From: Halomarina oriensis
Lineage (GTDB): Archaea > Halobacteriota > Halobacteria > Halobacteriales > Haloarculaceae
Assembly (NCBI RefSeq): GCF_009791395.1
Contig: NZ_WSZK01000034.1
Span: 62,001 to 126,000, forward strand
Length of the DNA: 64,000 nucleotides
Reading direction: 5' to 3'
A program made the translations under genes and the position numbers. The notes beneath the pieces were generated by a model that searched no databases, was not told the origin of the DNA, and was given only the letters and a program-made list of their open reading frames with translations. This document shows positions 9,530 through 17,988 of the stretch, in pieces. Positions within the stretch are counted from its first letter, which is position 1; every line of letters starts with the position of its first letter.

Positions 9530-10534
9530 ATGGAGAGACGCCACGGCAAGCCGGTCGACCCGAGGCAGTTCAAGCAGGACGACCTCGCCGACCTCGCCGG
9601 GGCCGTCGAGACGAACCGACGACGCGCCGAGTCGTTCGACGAGGACGAACGCGTCACCGTCGAGCGCTGTCCCGTGTGTGACGCCGGCGAGCGGTCCGTC
9701 GTCAGACGGGCGTTCGGCTACGAGTACGCCCAGTGTGGCGACTGCACGCACGTCTATCTCACGACACGACCGACCGAACGAGCGCTGTTCGACCACCTTG
9801 CGACGAGCGAGACGCTCTCGTCGGTCTACACCGATGACCGCCAGCGGGCGTACCGCCGCGAACACATCACGGAACCGAAGTTCGACTTCGCGCTGGAGCA
9901 CGTCGACGCCGACACCGGCCGCTGGCTGGACGTCGGGTGTGGCATGGGCGAGTCCGTCGACTACCTCCGGTCGAAAGGGTGGGCCGCCGAGGGCATCGAA
10001 CCGAGCGAGGAGTGCGTCAGGGCGGCACGAGAGGCGTTCGATGTCGACCTGATAGACCGGTCTCTGGACGAGTTCGCCGCGACGACTCCCGAGGGGAGCT
10101 ACGACGTCGTCTCGCTGTTCGGCATCCTCGTCATGAACCCCGACCCGCTCGCACAGTTACGGCAGGTTCGGCGACTCCTCGGCGAGGACGGCTACGTCGT
10201 CCTCGGCGACGCCCACTACGACTCGGTGTCCTCGATGGTCCAGCGGACGATACCCGACCGGGCACATCGCCACTCGATCCCACCCGTCGGCATGCACCAG
10301 TTCACCGGCGACTCCATCGGCCGCATGTTCGAGGTCGTCGGGTTCGAACCCGTCGCGGTCTGGTACTTCGGCCTCGACTTCTACGACTTCCTCACCCACC
10401 TCCAGTTGGAACTCGACGGCTTCGCCGACAGCGACCTCTCCGACTACTTCATGGACAACCTCGACGACTTCCAGCGCACCATCGACGAGGACGAACGGAG
10501 CGACTACGTCGTGGTCGTCGGCCGGCGCGTCTGA
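9530..10534 (+). CDS. class I SAM-dependent methyltransferase with N-terminal zinc-binding motif
   Basis: The 334-aa product starts at ATG 9530; the frame is open upstream, but that part reads as noise. Residues 45-70 hold CPVCDAG and CGDC, a four-cysteine zinc site as found ahead of some sugar methyltransferases. The SAM-binding domain follows with LDVGCGMGES, then IEPSEECVRAAR, and FGILVMNPDP as the post-II acidic strand. The organisation is like that of sugar C- or O-methyltransferases of deoxysugar clusters, but the acceptor cannot be told from the sequence. It is the first gene of a run that continues with the PtmA-like SDR 39 bases downstream. Confidence 0.8.
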   Translation: MERRHGKPVDPRQFKQDDLADLAGAVETNRRRAESFDEDERVTVERCPVCDAGERSVVRRAFGYEYAQCGDCTHVYLTTRPTERALFDHLATSETLSSVYTDDRQRAYRREHITEPKFDFALEHVDADTGRWLDVGCGMGESVDYLRSKGWAAEGIEPSEECVRAAREAFDVDLIDRSLDEFAATTPEGSYDVVSLFGILVMNPDPLAQLRQVRRLLGEDGYVVLGDAHYDSVSSMVQRTIPDRAHRHSIPPVGMHQFTGDSIGRMFEVVGFEPVAVWYFGLDFYDFLTHLQLELDGFADSDLSDYFMDNLDDFQRTIDEDERSDYVVVVGRRV

Positions 10535-10573
10535 GGCCAGAATGTTCTTCATTCGACACGACGAGAGGGCGTC

Positions 10574-11341
10574 ATGGACGGACTGTTCGAACTGACCGGC
10601 CGGACGGTGGTGGTCGCAGGCGGCGCGGGACTCATCGGGACGGCGCTCTCGGAGGGGCTGGCGGCGCAGGGTGCGGCCGTCGTCGTCGCCGACGCGGCCC
10701 GTGACCGCGGCGAGCAGGTCGCCGAGACGGTCGGCGGTCGATTCGTCGAGACGGACGTGACCGACGAGGGGAGCGTCGAGTCGCTGTTCGAGACGGTGCT
10801 CGCCGAGGCGGGTCGTCTCGACGGCCTCGTCAACTGCTCGTACCCGCGCAACGAGAACTACGGTCGGCGCTACGAGGACGTCACCTACGCCGACTGGCGG
10901 GAGAACGTCGACCTCCACCTGAACAGCTACTTCCTGCTCGCCCACCGCGCCTCGCTCGTCATGCGCGAACAGGGCCACGGCAGCATCGTCAGCTTCGGGT
11001 CGACCTACGGCGTCCAGGCCCCCGACTTCTCGGTGTACGAGGGGACCGAGATGACCAGCCCCGTCGAGTACGCCGCCATCAAGGGCGGCATCCTCAACCT
11101 CACGCGCTACATGGCGTCGTACCTCGGGCGCGACGGCGTTCGCGTCAACACCATCAGTCCCGGCGGCGTCTTCGACGAGCAACACCCCACGTTCGTCTCC
11201 GAGTACGAACGACGCACGCCGCTCGACCGGATGGCCCGACCGGAGGACTTCGTCGGGGCCGTCGTCTACCTGCTCTCCGACGCCGCCGGATACGTGACGG
11301 GGCACGACCTCCGCGTCGACGGCGGGTGGACCGTCTGCTGA
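10574..11341 (+). CDS. PtmA-like short-chain dehydrogenase (nonulosonic acid locus)
   Basis: This is a classical SDR of 255 aa. It has an altered glycine motif, GGAGLIGTA, near residues 16-24, followed by NCSYPRNENYG near 92-102 and the active-site YAAIKGG, with Tyr and Lys four residues apart. The CSYPRN.NYG stretch is characteristic of PtmA-type SDRs found with flagellin nonulosonate genes in bacteria. The exact reaction of that family is not settled. GAGAGGG lies about ten bases upstream of the start. It precedes the CMP-sugar synthetase gene with an 84-base gap that contains a possible promoter. Confidence 0.85.
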   Translation: MDGLFELTGRTVVVAGGAGLIGTALSEGLAAQGAAVVVADAARDRGEQVAETVGGRFVETDVTDEGSVESLFETVLAEAGRLDGLVNCSYPRNENYGRRYEDVTYADWRENVDLHLNSYFLLAHRASLVMREQGHGSIVSFGSTYGVQAPDFSVYEGTEMTSPVEYAAIKGGILNLTRYMASYLGRDGVRVNTISPGGVFDEQHPTFVSEYERRTPLDRMARPEDFVGAVVYLLSDAAGYVTGHDLRVDGGWTVC

Positions 11342-11388
11342 ACGTGACGCGTCGTTAAGAGTGAGTTACAGGATTATCGCTACCGCTA

Positions 11389-11397
11389 CTTATCTCC
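11389..11397 (+). promoter_or_regulatory. TATA-like box before the CMP-sugar synthetase gene
   Basis: TACTTATCT is centred about 33 bases upstream of ATG 11426. It could start a separate transcript for the four-gene block 11426-14790, whose members overlap or abut. Confidence 0.35.
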
Positions 11398-11425
11398 CCA
11401 CAGTCGCAACTTCCGAGCCGTTCAG

Positions 11426-12160
11426 ATGATTGACACCCACCGCGTCGTCGCCGTCGTCCCCGCCCGTGGCGGGAGCGAGACGGTGCCGAACAAGAACGTC
11501 CGGGGGTTGGGGGGGAAGCCACTCGTCGCGTGGCCCATCGACGTCGCTCGGGCCACGCCGGCCATCGACCGCGTCGTCGTCACCACCGACGACCCCAGCA
11601 TCGCCGCCGTCGCCCGCGAGTACGGGGCCGACGTCGTCGACCGGCCCGCGTCACTGGCGACCGACGACGCACTCGTCGTCGACGCGCTTCGGCACGTCGT
11701 CGAGGAACTCCGCAGCGAGGGGGAGGACGCCGACCTCCTCGTGATGCTCGAACCGACCTGTCCGTTGCGGCGTCCCGAGGACGTGATCGCGTGTCTCGAA
11801 CGACTCGCGGCCGGCGACTGTGACTCCGTCGCGACGTTCACCGAGGCGGCGGTCAACCCACATCGCATCTGGCGCATCGATGGCGGTGACCCCGAACCGT
11901 TCGTCGACGGAGCCGACCCGTTCCAGCCACGGCAGTCGCTTCCCGACGCCTACGAACTGACGGGAGCGGTGTACGCGTTCGCCGTCGACGCGCTCCCCGC
12001 CGAGGGGAGTTCGTTGCTGTTCGGCCGGCAGGGAGCCGTGACGATGCCCCGGGAACGGAGCGTCGACATCGACACCGAACTCGACTTCGCCGTCGCCGAG
12101 ACGCTGCTCGCGGAGGGCGTCGTGACCGGCGGCCGACCCGTGGAGGCGACCAATGAGTGA
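11426..12160 (+). CDS. neuA: acylneuraminate cytidylyltransferase (NeuA/LegF type)
   Basis: This enzyme activates a nonulosonic acid by joining it to CMP from CTP. The 244-aa protein opens with the nucleotide-binding VPARGGSETVPNKNVR, where Arg and Lys sit as in bacterial CMP-NeuAc synthetases. It continues with VVVTTDDPSIAAVA, the LEPTCPLR substrate loop near 110-117, and DIDTELDF near the end, which carries the conserved metal-binding Asp pair. Sequence alone does not tell sialic from legionaminic or another nonulosonate. The stop overlaps the start of the next SDR gene by eight bases, so the two are co-translated. Confidence 0.88.
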   Translation: MIDTHRVVAVVPARGGSETVPNKNVRGLGGKPLVAWPIDVARATPAIDRVVVTTDDPSIAAVAREYGADVVDRPASLATDDALVVDALRHVVEELRSEGEDADLLVMLEPTCPLRRPEDVIACLERLAAGDCDSVATFTEAAVNPHRIWRIDGGDPEPFVDGADPFQPRQSLPDAYELTGAVYAFAVDALPAEGSSLLFGRQGAVTMPRERSVDIDTELDFAVAETLLAEGVVTGGRPVEATNE

Positions 12161-12980
12161 CACCACCGAACGGCCGACCGTCTGGGACCTGTTCGACCTG
12201 ACGGGGCGGACCGCCGTCGTGACCGGTGGTCCGGGCAAACTCGGCTCGCAGATGTGCGAGGCGCTCGCCGAAGCGGGCGCGAACGTCGTCGTCACCTCTC
12301 GGACCTACGAGGACTGCGAGGCGAAAGCGCGCGAACTCTCCTCGCAGTACAACGAGGCGCTCCCCGTCGCCGCGGACGTGACCGACGAGGAGTCGGTGAA
12401 GGACCTCGTCGACACCACCGTCGACGCCTTCGGCGGCATCGACGTCCTCGTCAACAACGCCTACCACGCGACGGGCTACGGCACGGCCTTCGAGGAGTTG
12501 ACGGCCGAGGAGTGGGCCGAGACGCTCGAAGGCGTCCTGACCCAGACGTTCGTGACGACGCAGGCGGCGCTCCCGGCTATCCGCGAGAGCGACGCGCCGA
12601 GCGTCGTCAACATCGGCAGTCACTACGGCGTCGTCCCGCCGGACCAGCGCGTCTACGGCGAGACGGGCATCAACAACCCGCCGACGTACGGGTCGGCGAA
12701 GGCCGGCGTCATCCACTTCACGAAGTGGCTGGCGTCGTACCTCCACGAGGAGCGGGTTCGGGTGAACTCCATCAGCCCCGGCGGGTTCTACAGCGAGGCG
12801 ATGGAGGAGGTAGAGGGGTACACCGAGACGTTCGTCCCGAACTACGAGTACCGGACGATGCTCGGGCGGATGGGCGACGACACCGACATGAAGGGGATAA
12901 TCGTCTACCTCGCCAGCGACGCGAGCAAGTGGATGACCGGCCAGAACGTCGTCCTCGACGGCGGGTGGACCTCGTGGTGA
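12153..12980 (+). CDS. short-chain dehydrogenase in the nonulosonate operon
   Basis: This classical SDR of 275 aa has TGGPGKLG as its glycine motif, NNAYHATGYG in place of the usual NNAG, a GSHYGVV serine region and YGSAKAGVI as the active-site Tyr/Lys. It resembles the PtmA-like SDR at 10574 in plan and ending (both end in DGGWT) and may be a diverged duplicate. It overlaps the cytidylyltransferase by eight bases upstream, and its stop TGA overlaps the GTG of the oxidoreductase downstream. The substrate is unknown, probably a sugar or sugar-acid intermediate. Confidence 0.82.
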   Translation: MSDTTERPTVWDLFDLTGRTAVVTGGPGKLGSQMCEALAEAGANVVVTSRTYEDCEAKARELSSQYNEALPVAADVTDEESVKDLVDTTVDAFGGIDVLVNNAYHATGYGTAFEELTAEEWAETLEGVLTQTFVTTQAALPAIRESDAPSVVNIGSHYGVVPPDQRVYGETGINNPPTYGSAKAGVIHFTKWLASYLHEERVRVNSISPGGFYSEAMEEVEGYTETFVPNYEYRTMLGRMGDDTDMKGIIVYLASDASKWMTGQNVVLDGGWTSW

Positions 12981-13960
12981 CCGTCGTCCGCGAGGACGGA
13001 CTCCGAGTCGTTGCCGACGGCGACGACCGGGACGAGGGCGGCCTCTCGCTCGGCGTCGTCGGCCTCACACCCGGCAACGGTCACCCCTACTCGTTCGCGG
13101 CCATCGTCAACGGCTACTCCGACGCCGGGTTCGCCGACTCCGAGTGGGGCGTCGTCCACGACTACCTCCGCAAGAAGTCGCCCGCCGAGTTCGGCTTCGA
13201 CGGCGTCCGCGTCACCCACGCCTGGACCCAGGAACTCGCGGAGACCCAGCGTCTCGCCGCCGCCGCCCGCATCCCGGCCGTCGTCGAGGAACTGGAGGAA
13301 CTCCACGACGAGGTGGACGCCCTCCTGCTCCTCCGGGACGACTTCGAGCGCCACGCGGAGATGGCACTCCCGTTCCTGGAGGACGGAACGCCCGTCTTCG
13401 TCGACAAACCGCTCGCGCTGGACGTCGAGGAACTGGAGCGGTTCCGCCCGCACCTCGAATCGGGACGACTCGTCTCCACCTCGGGGATGCGCTTCGCGCG
13501 CGAACTCGACGGTCCGCGGGCGACCCTCGCCGACTACGGCGACGTGACCGTCGCTCGTGGTACGGTCATCAACGACTGGGAGCACTACGGCGTCCACATG
13601 CTCGACGCCGTCTACGGCGTCCTCGACCAGCGCCCGGTGACGGTGTCGTCCTACGACGTCCCCCACGACGCGTTCGCGGTGGAACTCGACGGCGGGACGC
13701 TCGTCGAGATCGACGCGCTCGGCGAGGCCCCGTTCACGTTCGACGTGGCGTTCTACGGGTCCGAAGCGCACTCGACCCACCAGCTCCGTGATAACTTCAC
13801 CGCGTTCCGCCGGACGCTCTGGGCGTTCGTAGAGACGGTCCGGACCGGCCACCCCGTCGTCGAACCCGAAGACACCCTCGACGTGATGCGGACGCTCGTC
13901 GCGGGGCGACGGGCACGCGAGACCGGCGAGGACGTCGCCATCGAGGACCTCGGGATATGA
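12977..13960 (+). CDS. Gfo/Idh/MocA-family oxidoreductase of nonulosonate loci
   Basis: This is an NAD(P)-dependent sugar oxidoreductase of about 327 aa. GTG 12977 is chosen because it overlaps the upstream stop as GTGA; GTG 12974 and 12965 are also in frame. The N-terminal Rossmann part reads LGVVGLTPGNGHPYSF, close to the GNGHPYS start of Gfo/Idh proteins that accompany neuraminate-type genes. Next come RVTHAWTQ and the DKPLAL motif with the family's conserved Lys-Pro. The C-terminal half is the alpha/beta substrate domain. The stop shares ATGA with the next gene. Its role is probably sugar oxidation or reduction in the pathway, inferred from context. Confidence 0.82.
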   Translation: MTVVREDGLRVVADGDDRDEGGLSLGVVGLTPGNGHPYSFAAIVNGYSDAGFADSEWGVVHDYLRKKSPAEFGFDGVRVTHAWTQELAETQRLAAAARIPAVVEELEELHDEVDALLLLRDDFERHAEMALPFLEDGTPVFVDKPLALDVEELERFRPHLESGRLVSTSGMRFARELDGPRATLADYGDVTVARGTVINDWEHYGVHMLDAVYGVLDQRPVTVSSYDVPHDAFAVELDGGTLVEIDALGEAPFTFDVAFYGSEAHSTHQLRDNFTAFRRTLWAFVETVRTGHPVVEPEDTLDVMRTLVAGRRARETGEDVAIEDLGI

Positions 13961-14790
13961 GCGACGACCGGGGAGCGGTCGACCTCGTCGACCTGCGTGT
14001 GGACGGCGATACCGCCGGAGCGGACGGCGACTCCGACGTCGAAGCGGACGACGGGGTGGACGACACGGCCGACGACGAGCGCCCGACCGTCGTCTTCCTC
14101 GGGGCGAACAACGTCGGACTGGAGGTGTACGACTGGCTCTGTGACCGCGAGTCGGTCGACGTGCTGGCGATGCTGACCGAGAAGTCCCAGCTCCCGCTGG
14201 TCGAACGCCTCCACCCCGACTTCGTCGTGGCCTGCGGGTTCACCCACATCGTCCCGCCGACGGTGCTCGCGGTGCCCGAGAGGGGCTGTCTCAACCTCCA
14301 TCCCGGACTCCTCCCGTACGCGCGAGGCTACAACCCGAACGTCTGGAGCATCGTCGACGACGTGCCGGCGGGTGTGACGCTGCACTACATGGACGACGGC
14401 GTCGACACCGGCCCCGTCGTGGCGACCCGCGAAGTCGAGGCCCACTTCGACGACACCGGGAAGACGCTCTACGACCGCCTCGAACGGGCGACCGTCGACC
14501 TGTTCGCCGAGGCGTGGCCCGGCGTCGAGGACGGCACCGCCACGGCCCGCGACCAGGACGACTCGCTGGCGACGACCCACTACAAACGCGAGTTCGTCGA
14601 CCTGTGCGAACTCGACCCCGACGAGGAACTGACGACGAAGGAACTGCTCGACAGACTCCGCGCACTGACGTTCCCGCCGTTCGACAACGCTCGCATCGAC
14701 GTCGACGGCGAGACGTACTACGTCGAGGTGTCCATCACACACGAGGACGACACCGAATCGGGCGACGACGGTCGGCTGTCGTCGTACTGA
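13957..14790 (+). CDS. formyltransferase-family protein (sugar N-formyltransferase candidate)
   Basis: The protein belongs to the fold that uses 10-formyltetrahydrofolate to formylate amines. Of 277 aa, the first 40 are a low-complexity acidic leader. The core begins at TVVFLGANNVGLEVYDWL and contains LNLHPGLLPYARGYNP, matching the N-x-H-P-x-LLP active-site loop, and then DDGVDTGPVV with the catalytic Asp. It lacks the C-terminal OB domain of tRNA formyltransferases, which favours a small-molecule acceptor such as an amino sugar. It is the last gene of the plus-strand block and converges on a second formyltransferase 39 bases away. Confidence 0.83.
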   Translation: MSDDRGAVDLVDLRVDGDTAGADGDSDVEADDGVDDTADDERPTVVFLGANNVGLEVYDWLCDRESVDVLAMLTEKSQLPLVERLHPDFVVACGFTHIVPPTVLAVPERGCLNLHPGLLPYARGYNPNVWSIVDDVPAGVTLHYMDDGVDTGPVVATREVEAHFDDTGKTLYDRLERATVDLFAEAWPGVEDGTATARDQDDSLATTHYKREFVDLCELDPDEELTTKELLDRLRALTFPPFDNARIDVDGETYYVEVSITHEDDTESGDDGRLSSY

Positions 14791-14829
14791 TTCCGCGACC
14801 GTTCCCGCGGGGGTCGGAGGACGCTCCCG

Positions 14830-15774
14830 CTACTCCACGAGGTAGTCCCGCGCGTCCACGAACCGGTCGCCGATTGCCGCGTACCCCTCTTCGACCAGCG
14901 CACTCGCCGGCAGTTCCTCGCCGTCGACACCGACCCGCGTCACCTCGACGGCCCCCTCCCAGACGCCGACGCGAAGCGCGTCGCCGTCGACGGACAGTAG
15001 CGCTCCCGGTTCACAGAACGCGTGCTCGGCGGTCGGTGGGGTCGCCGCCCAGAGCCGGACCTCGTGGCCGTTCAGTTCCGAGAACGCGCCGGGATAGGGG
15101 TGGGTCTGTCCGCGAATCCAGTCGTACACCTCGCGTGGCGGGCGGGTCCAGTCGACCAGTCCGTGTCGCGGGACGCGTTTCGGCCACCACGTCGCCGCGG
15201 CGTCGTCCTGTGGTTCGCGGGGCACCTCGCCGGCCTCGAATCGCGGGTACGCCTCCCGAATCAGCGACCGACCGGCCTCGACGACCTTCTCGTAGAGCGA
15301 GGCCGCGTCGTCCTCGACGGCGACGGGAATCGGCCGTTGACCCACGAGGTCACCGGCGTCGGCCTCCTCGGCGAGGTGGAAACACGACAGCGCCGTTTCG
15401 TCGAGGCCCTTGACGAGACTCCACGCGATGGGCGCACGTCCGCGCCCGCGGGGGAGCGGCGCGGGGTGCATCCCGAGCGCCGCGACGTTCGCCAGGTCGA
15501 ACACCGCGGGGTCGACCAGACGCGACCACCCGACGACGAACAGCAGGTCCGGGTCCTCGGCCGCGATGCGTTCGCGGACGGCATCGGCGTTGACGTCGTC
15601 GACCTCTTCGAGCGGGACGTCGTGTGCCGACGCGAACCGCGAGAGGTCCGTCTGGTCGCTGATGCCCGGTTGCTGTGGCCGAGTGACCACCCGCCTGACG
15701 TCCGCGCCGAGGTCGACGAGTTCTTCGAGACAGGCGAGACCGAGGTCGTTGTGGGTGACGAAGACGACGCGCAT
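14830..15774 (-). CDS. second formyltransferase, full-length Fmt/ArnA-like
   Basis: The 314-aa protein has an N-terminal formyltransferase domain (VVFVTHNDLGLACLEEL) and the loop ALGMHPAPLPRGRGRAPI. In that loop Met stands where most family members have the catalytic Asn (N-x-HP). Later it has AEEADAGDLVGQ, aligned with the Asp of the usual DTG. A C-terminal domain containing THPYPGAFS resembles the second domain of Fmt and ArnA-type enzymes. The Asn replacement may alter or weaken catalysis. It follows the 2-epimerase gene by 57 bases on the same strand, forming a PIG-L / NeuC-type / formyltransferase set. A tRNA role is unlikely in this setting. Confidence 0.8.
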   Translation of the reverse strand: MRVVFVTHNDLGLACLEELVDLGADVRRVVTRPQQPGISDQTDLSRFASAHDVPLEEVDDVNADAVRERIAAEDPDLLFVVGWSRLVDPAVFDLANVAALGMHPAPLPRGRGRAPIAWSLVKGLDETALSCFHLAEEADAGDLVGQRPIPVAVEDDAASLYEKVVEAGRSLIREAYPRFEAGEVPREPQDDAAATWWPKRVPRHGLVDWTRPPREVYDWIRGQTHPYPGAFSELNGHEVRLWAATPPTAEHAFCEPGALLSVDGDALRVGVWEGAVEVTRVGVDGEELPASALVEEGYAAIGDRFVDARDYLVE

Positions 15775-15831
15775 ACCCCCTCCAGTACGCCGAGGAGCAT
15801 CAACGTGTACGCCGTTTGATGGTTCGGAGAG

Positions 15832-17043
15832 TCAGTAGGTCAGTCGCTTGCGGAGCAGCGACTCGTCCAGTTCGACCGACGCGAGACGGTCGGCGACGGT
15901 CCGACCGGCCCCGCCGTGGTCGTAGGGGTTCTCACAGTCGGCGACCCGCCGGCGGAAGGCGTCGTCGCTGAGACAGCGGTCGACGGCCTCGTGGACTGCG
16001 TCACGGTCGTGGGGCACCCGAATCGTGTGGTCGGCGCGCTCGCGGCCCTCCTGGCGGGGGCCGACGTCCACGACGGGGAGGTCGAGCGACGCGGCTTCGA
16101 TGATGCCGCTAGAGGAGTTCCCGACCATCACGTCCGCGGCGGCCATCAGTCCGAGGTACGTCGCCCGTGGGAGACTCCTGAACGCCGTGAGGGCCGGCCT
16201 CGCCTCGATTTCGGCGATGACGCGTCGGCCCCCCGCATCGGAGTTCGGGTAGACGACGACCGGTTCGACGTCGAGGTCGGTCAGCGCGTCGAGCGTGGCC
16301 GCCATCTGTTCGCCCGCTCGCTCGGGAGCGGAGGTGAGCGGATGCTGGACGACGAGCGCGAGTCGGCGGTCGGGCAGGTCGAGTCGCTCTCGAACCGCCT
16401 CGGGGGTGTCGTACTCGCCGGCGAGGACGGCGTCGAGGCCGGGTGCGCCGACCGTCGTGATGCGCCACTCCTCCTCGCCCAGTCGCCGGATACGCTCGGC
16501 CGACCGCTCGGTGACGGGGAAGTGGAGGTGGGCGAACTTCGTCAGCGCGTGACGGATGCTGTCGTCGACGATGGCCCCCTCCATCGAGTCCCCACCGTGG
16601 ACGTGCGCGACGGGGACGTTCATGTGGGCGGCCGCGAGGCCCGCTGCGAGCGCCTCGTCGCGGTCACCGAGGACGAGCACCACGTCGGGGTCGAGACTCG
16701 CAAGTGCGTCCGCCGTCCCCGAGACGCCGAGACCGAGCGACTTCGCCATCGCCACGCCGGAGTCGCCGTCGACGAGCGTCGGCACCTCGCGGGCGACGCC
16801 GAACCCGTCGTCGCGGATGTCGTCGACGGTGTGGCCGTACTGCGGCGAGAGATGCATCCCCGTCACGACCACGTCCAGTGTGAGCGCGTCGTGAGCGTCG
16901 ATAGCGCGCATCGACGACGACAGGAGACCGTACTCCGCCCGCGTCCCGGTGACGACGACGACCCGTCGGGAACTGGTGTCGTCGCTCGTCTCGGCAGCGG
17001 TCGGGTCGTGGTCGTGCTCTCGGCCACTCGCGTGGTCGGTCAC
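15832..17043 (-). CDS. neuC: UDP-GlcNAc 2-epimerase, hydrolysing (NeuC/LegG type)
   Basis: This enzyme inverts C2 and releases UDP, giving the free ManNAc-type sugar used by the synthase. Start GTG 17043 overlaps the PIG-L stop as GTGA, giving 403 aa. After a charged leader of about 30 residues the protein has VTGTRAEYGLL, the classic N-terminal motif. It then has LGDRDEALAA, HVHGGDSMEGAIVDDSIRHALTK and, near the end, VGNSSSGIIEA for UDP binding. These are the signatures of hydrolysing rather than reversible epimerases (the reversible WecB type lacks the S-x-EG-x-x-DD form). Whether its substrate is UDP-GlcNAc or a 2,4-diamino derivative (LegG-like) is not decided by these motifs. Confidence 0.88.
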   Translation of the reverse strand: MTDHASGREHDHDPTAAETSDDTSSRRVVVVTGTRAEYGLLSSSMRAIDAHDALTLDVVVTGMHLSPQYGHTVDDIRDDGFGVAREVPTLVDGDSGVAMAKSLGLGVSGTADALASLDPDVVLVLGDRDEALAAGLAAAHMNVPVAHVHGGDSMEGAIVDDSIRHALTKFAHLHFPVTERSAERIRRLGEEEWRITTVGAPGLDAVLAGEYDTPEAVRERLDLPDRRLALVVQHPLTSAPERAGEQMAATLDALTDLDVEPVVVYPNSDAGGRRVIAEIEARPALTAFRSLPRATYLGLMAAADVMVGNSSSGIIEAASLDLPVVDVGPRQEGRERADHTIRVPHDRDAVHEAVDRCLSDDAFRRRVADCENPYDHGGAGRTVADRLASVELDESLLRKRLTY

Positions 17044-17726
17044 GGCGCTCCTCTCCGTTCCGTGACCAGACGGAACGCTTCGGCGGCGGACACTCCCGCG
17101 GCAGCGCCACGCATCGTCGCTCGCGCGCGGAGGCTCTCCTCGGAGCGCGGGTGGGGGAACGCACGGGTCTCGGACTCGTAGGCCGCGAACCCGGCGATCT
17201 TCGTGTCGAGGTGGTCGGTCACGTCGACGTACACCGTCGGGTGGAACCCGTCGGTCCCACCGCCCACCCAGTCCGTCGACGACGGTGTCTCGTAGGCGAG
17301 GACGCGCTCGACGCCGCTGTCCGGTCGGGTAGCGACGAGCGTCGAGTCGTAGACGGCGTGGTGGTCGCGGTTGACCTCCTGTCGTGAGTGCGTGTAGACG
17401 ACCGATGGCTCGACGCTGGCGACACACTCCTCGACGACGGCGTTGACCTCGACGTGTGGCACGTCGTCGAGGCGCATGTCGGGCAGGTCGCCGAAGTGGA
17501 CCGTCTCGACGCCGAGTCGGTCGGCACAGACCCGTGCTTCCTCGCGTTTTCGCTCGACGTACGACGGGTCGTCGTACTGTGCGGTCGAACCTTCCGTCAC
17601 GATGAGGACGTGTACCTCGTCACCCTGCGCTGCGTGGGCGGCGAGCGTCCCCCCTGCTCCCAGCACCTCGTCGTCCGGGTGCGCACCGACACAGAGCACC
17701 GTCCGGGGGGCGACGGTCCGCGTCAC
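17040..17726 (-). CDS. PIG-L/LmbE-family N-deacetylase
   Basis: This is a zinc-dependent deacetylase of 228 aa that removes acetyl from N-acetyl sugars. Zinc motif AHPDDE lies at residues 15-20, with catalytic Asp 18 or 19, and VNRDHHAVYDST carries the second histidine motif (HxxH-like). It begins at GTG 17726, preceded by GGGGGTGG. Its stop shares GTGA with the start of the 2-epimerase, so the two proteins should be made together. Pairing of a deacetylase with NeuC and a formyltransferase suggests that an acetamido group is exposed and then reacylated, which is inference. Confidence 0.85.
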   Translation of the reverse strand: MTRTVAPRTVLCVGAHPDDEVLGAGGTLAAHAAQGDEVHVLIVTEGSTAQYDDPSYVERKREEARVCADRLGVETVHFGDLPDMRLDDVPHVEVNAVVEECVASVEPSVVYTHSRQEVNRDHHAVYDSTLVATRPDSGVERVLAYETPSSTDWVGGGTDGFHPTVYVDVTDHLDTKIAGFAAYESETRAFPHPRSEESLRARATMRGAAAGVSAAEAFRLVTERRGAP

Positions 17727-17819
17727 GCGTCCACCCCCGACTCGGAGAACGCCGTCGAATCTCTCGAAGTCATCCTGTACCGCTACTAACTGCTCGTCGC
17801 AGAGGGCTTATACTCCACG

Positions 17820-17864
17820 GCGCTGTCGAGGACGATGCTATCGGTCACCGCGCTGTCGAGGACG
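17820..17864. repeat. 15-bp direct repeat pair, 30 bases apart
   Basis: GCGCTGTCGAGGACG occurs at 17820-17834 and again at 17850-17864, in the gap between the PIG-L gene and orc1/cdc6. Its role is not recognised, and it is unrelated in sequence to the origin repeats further on. Confidence 0.5.
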
Positions 17865-17988
17865 GTCACGCCGAGTCAGGGCGACGGGGCTTCTGACGGG
17901 ACGACTGCTCGTGTCCGACGACCGGGTACGGGGCCTCGGGGAGTCCGTCCGGCAGCGAGGTGTCCGGTGGGACGTGGGGGCCCTGAAC

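Noticed and set aside
10157-11305. Minus-strand frame opposite the methyltransferase and SDR genes
   Set aside because: It is a shadow frame, low in hydrophobic pattern and rich in Val/Asp/Arg. The plus-strand genes have clear motifs.
12254-12976. Upstream extension of the Gfo/Idh frame into the SDR gene
   Set aside because: The sequence there is Arg-rich noise, while the family-like start and a GTGA overlap lie at 12977.
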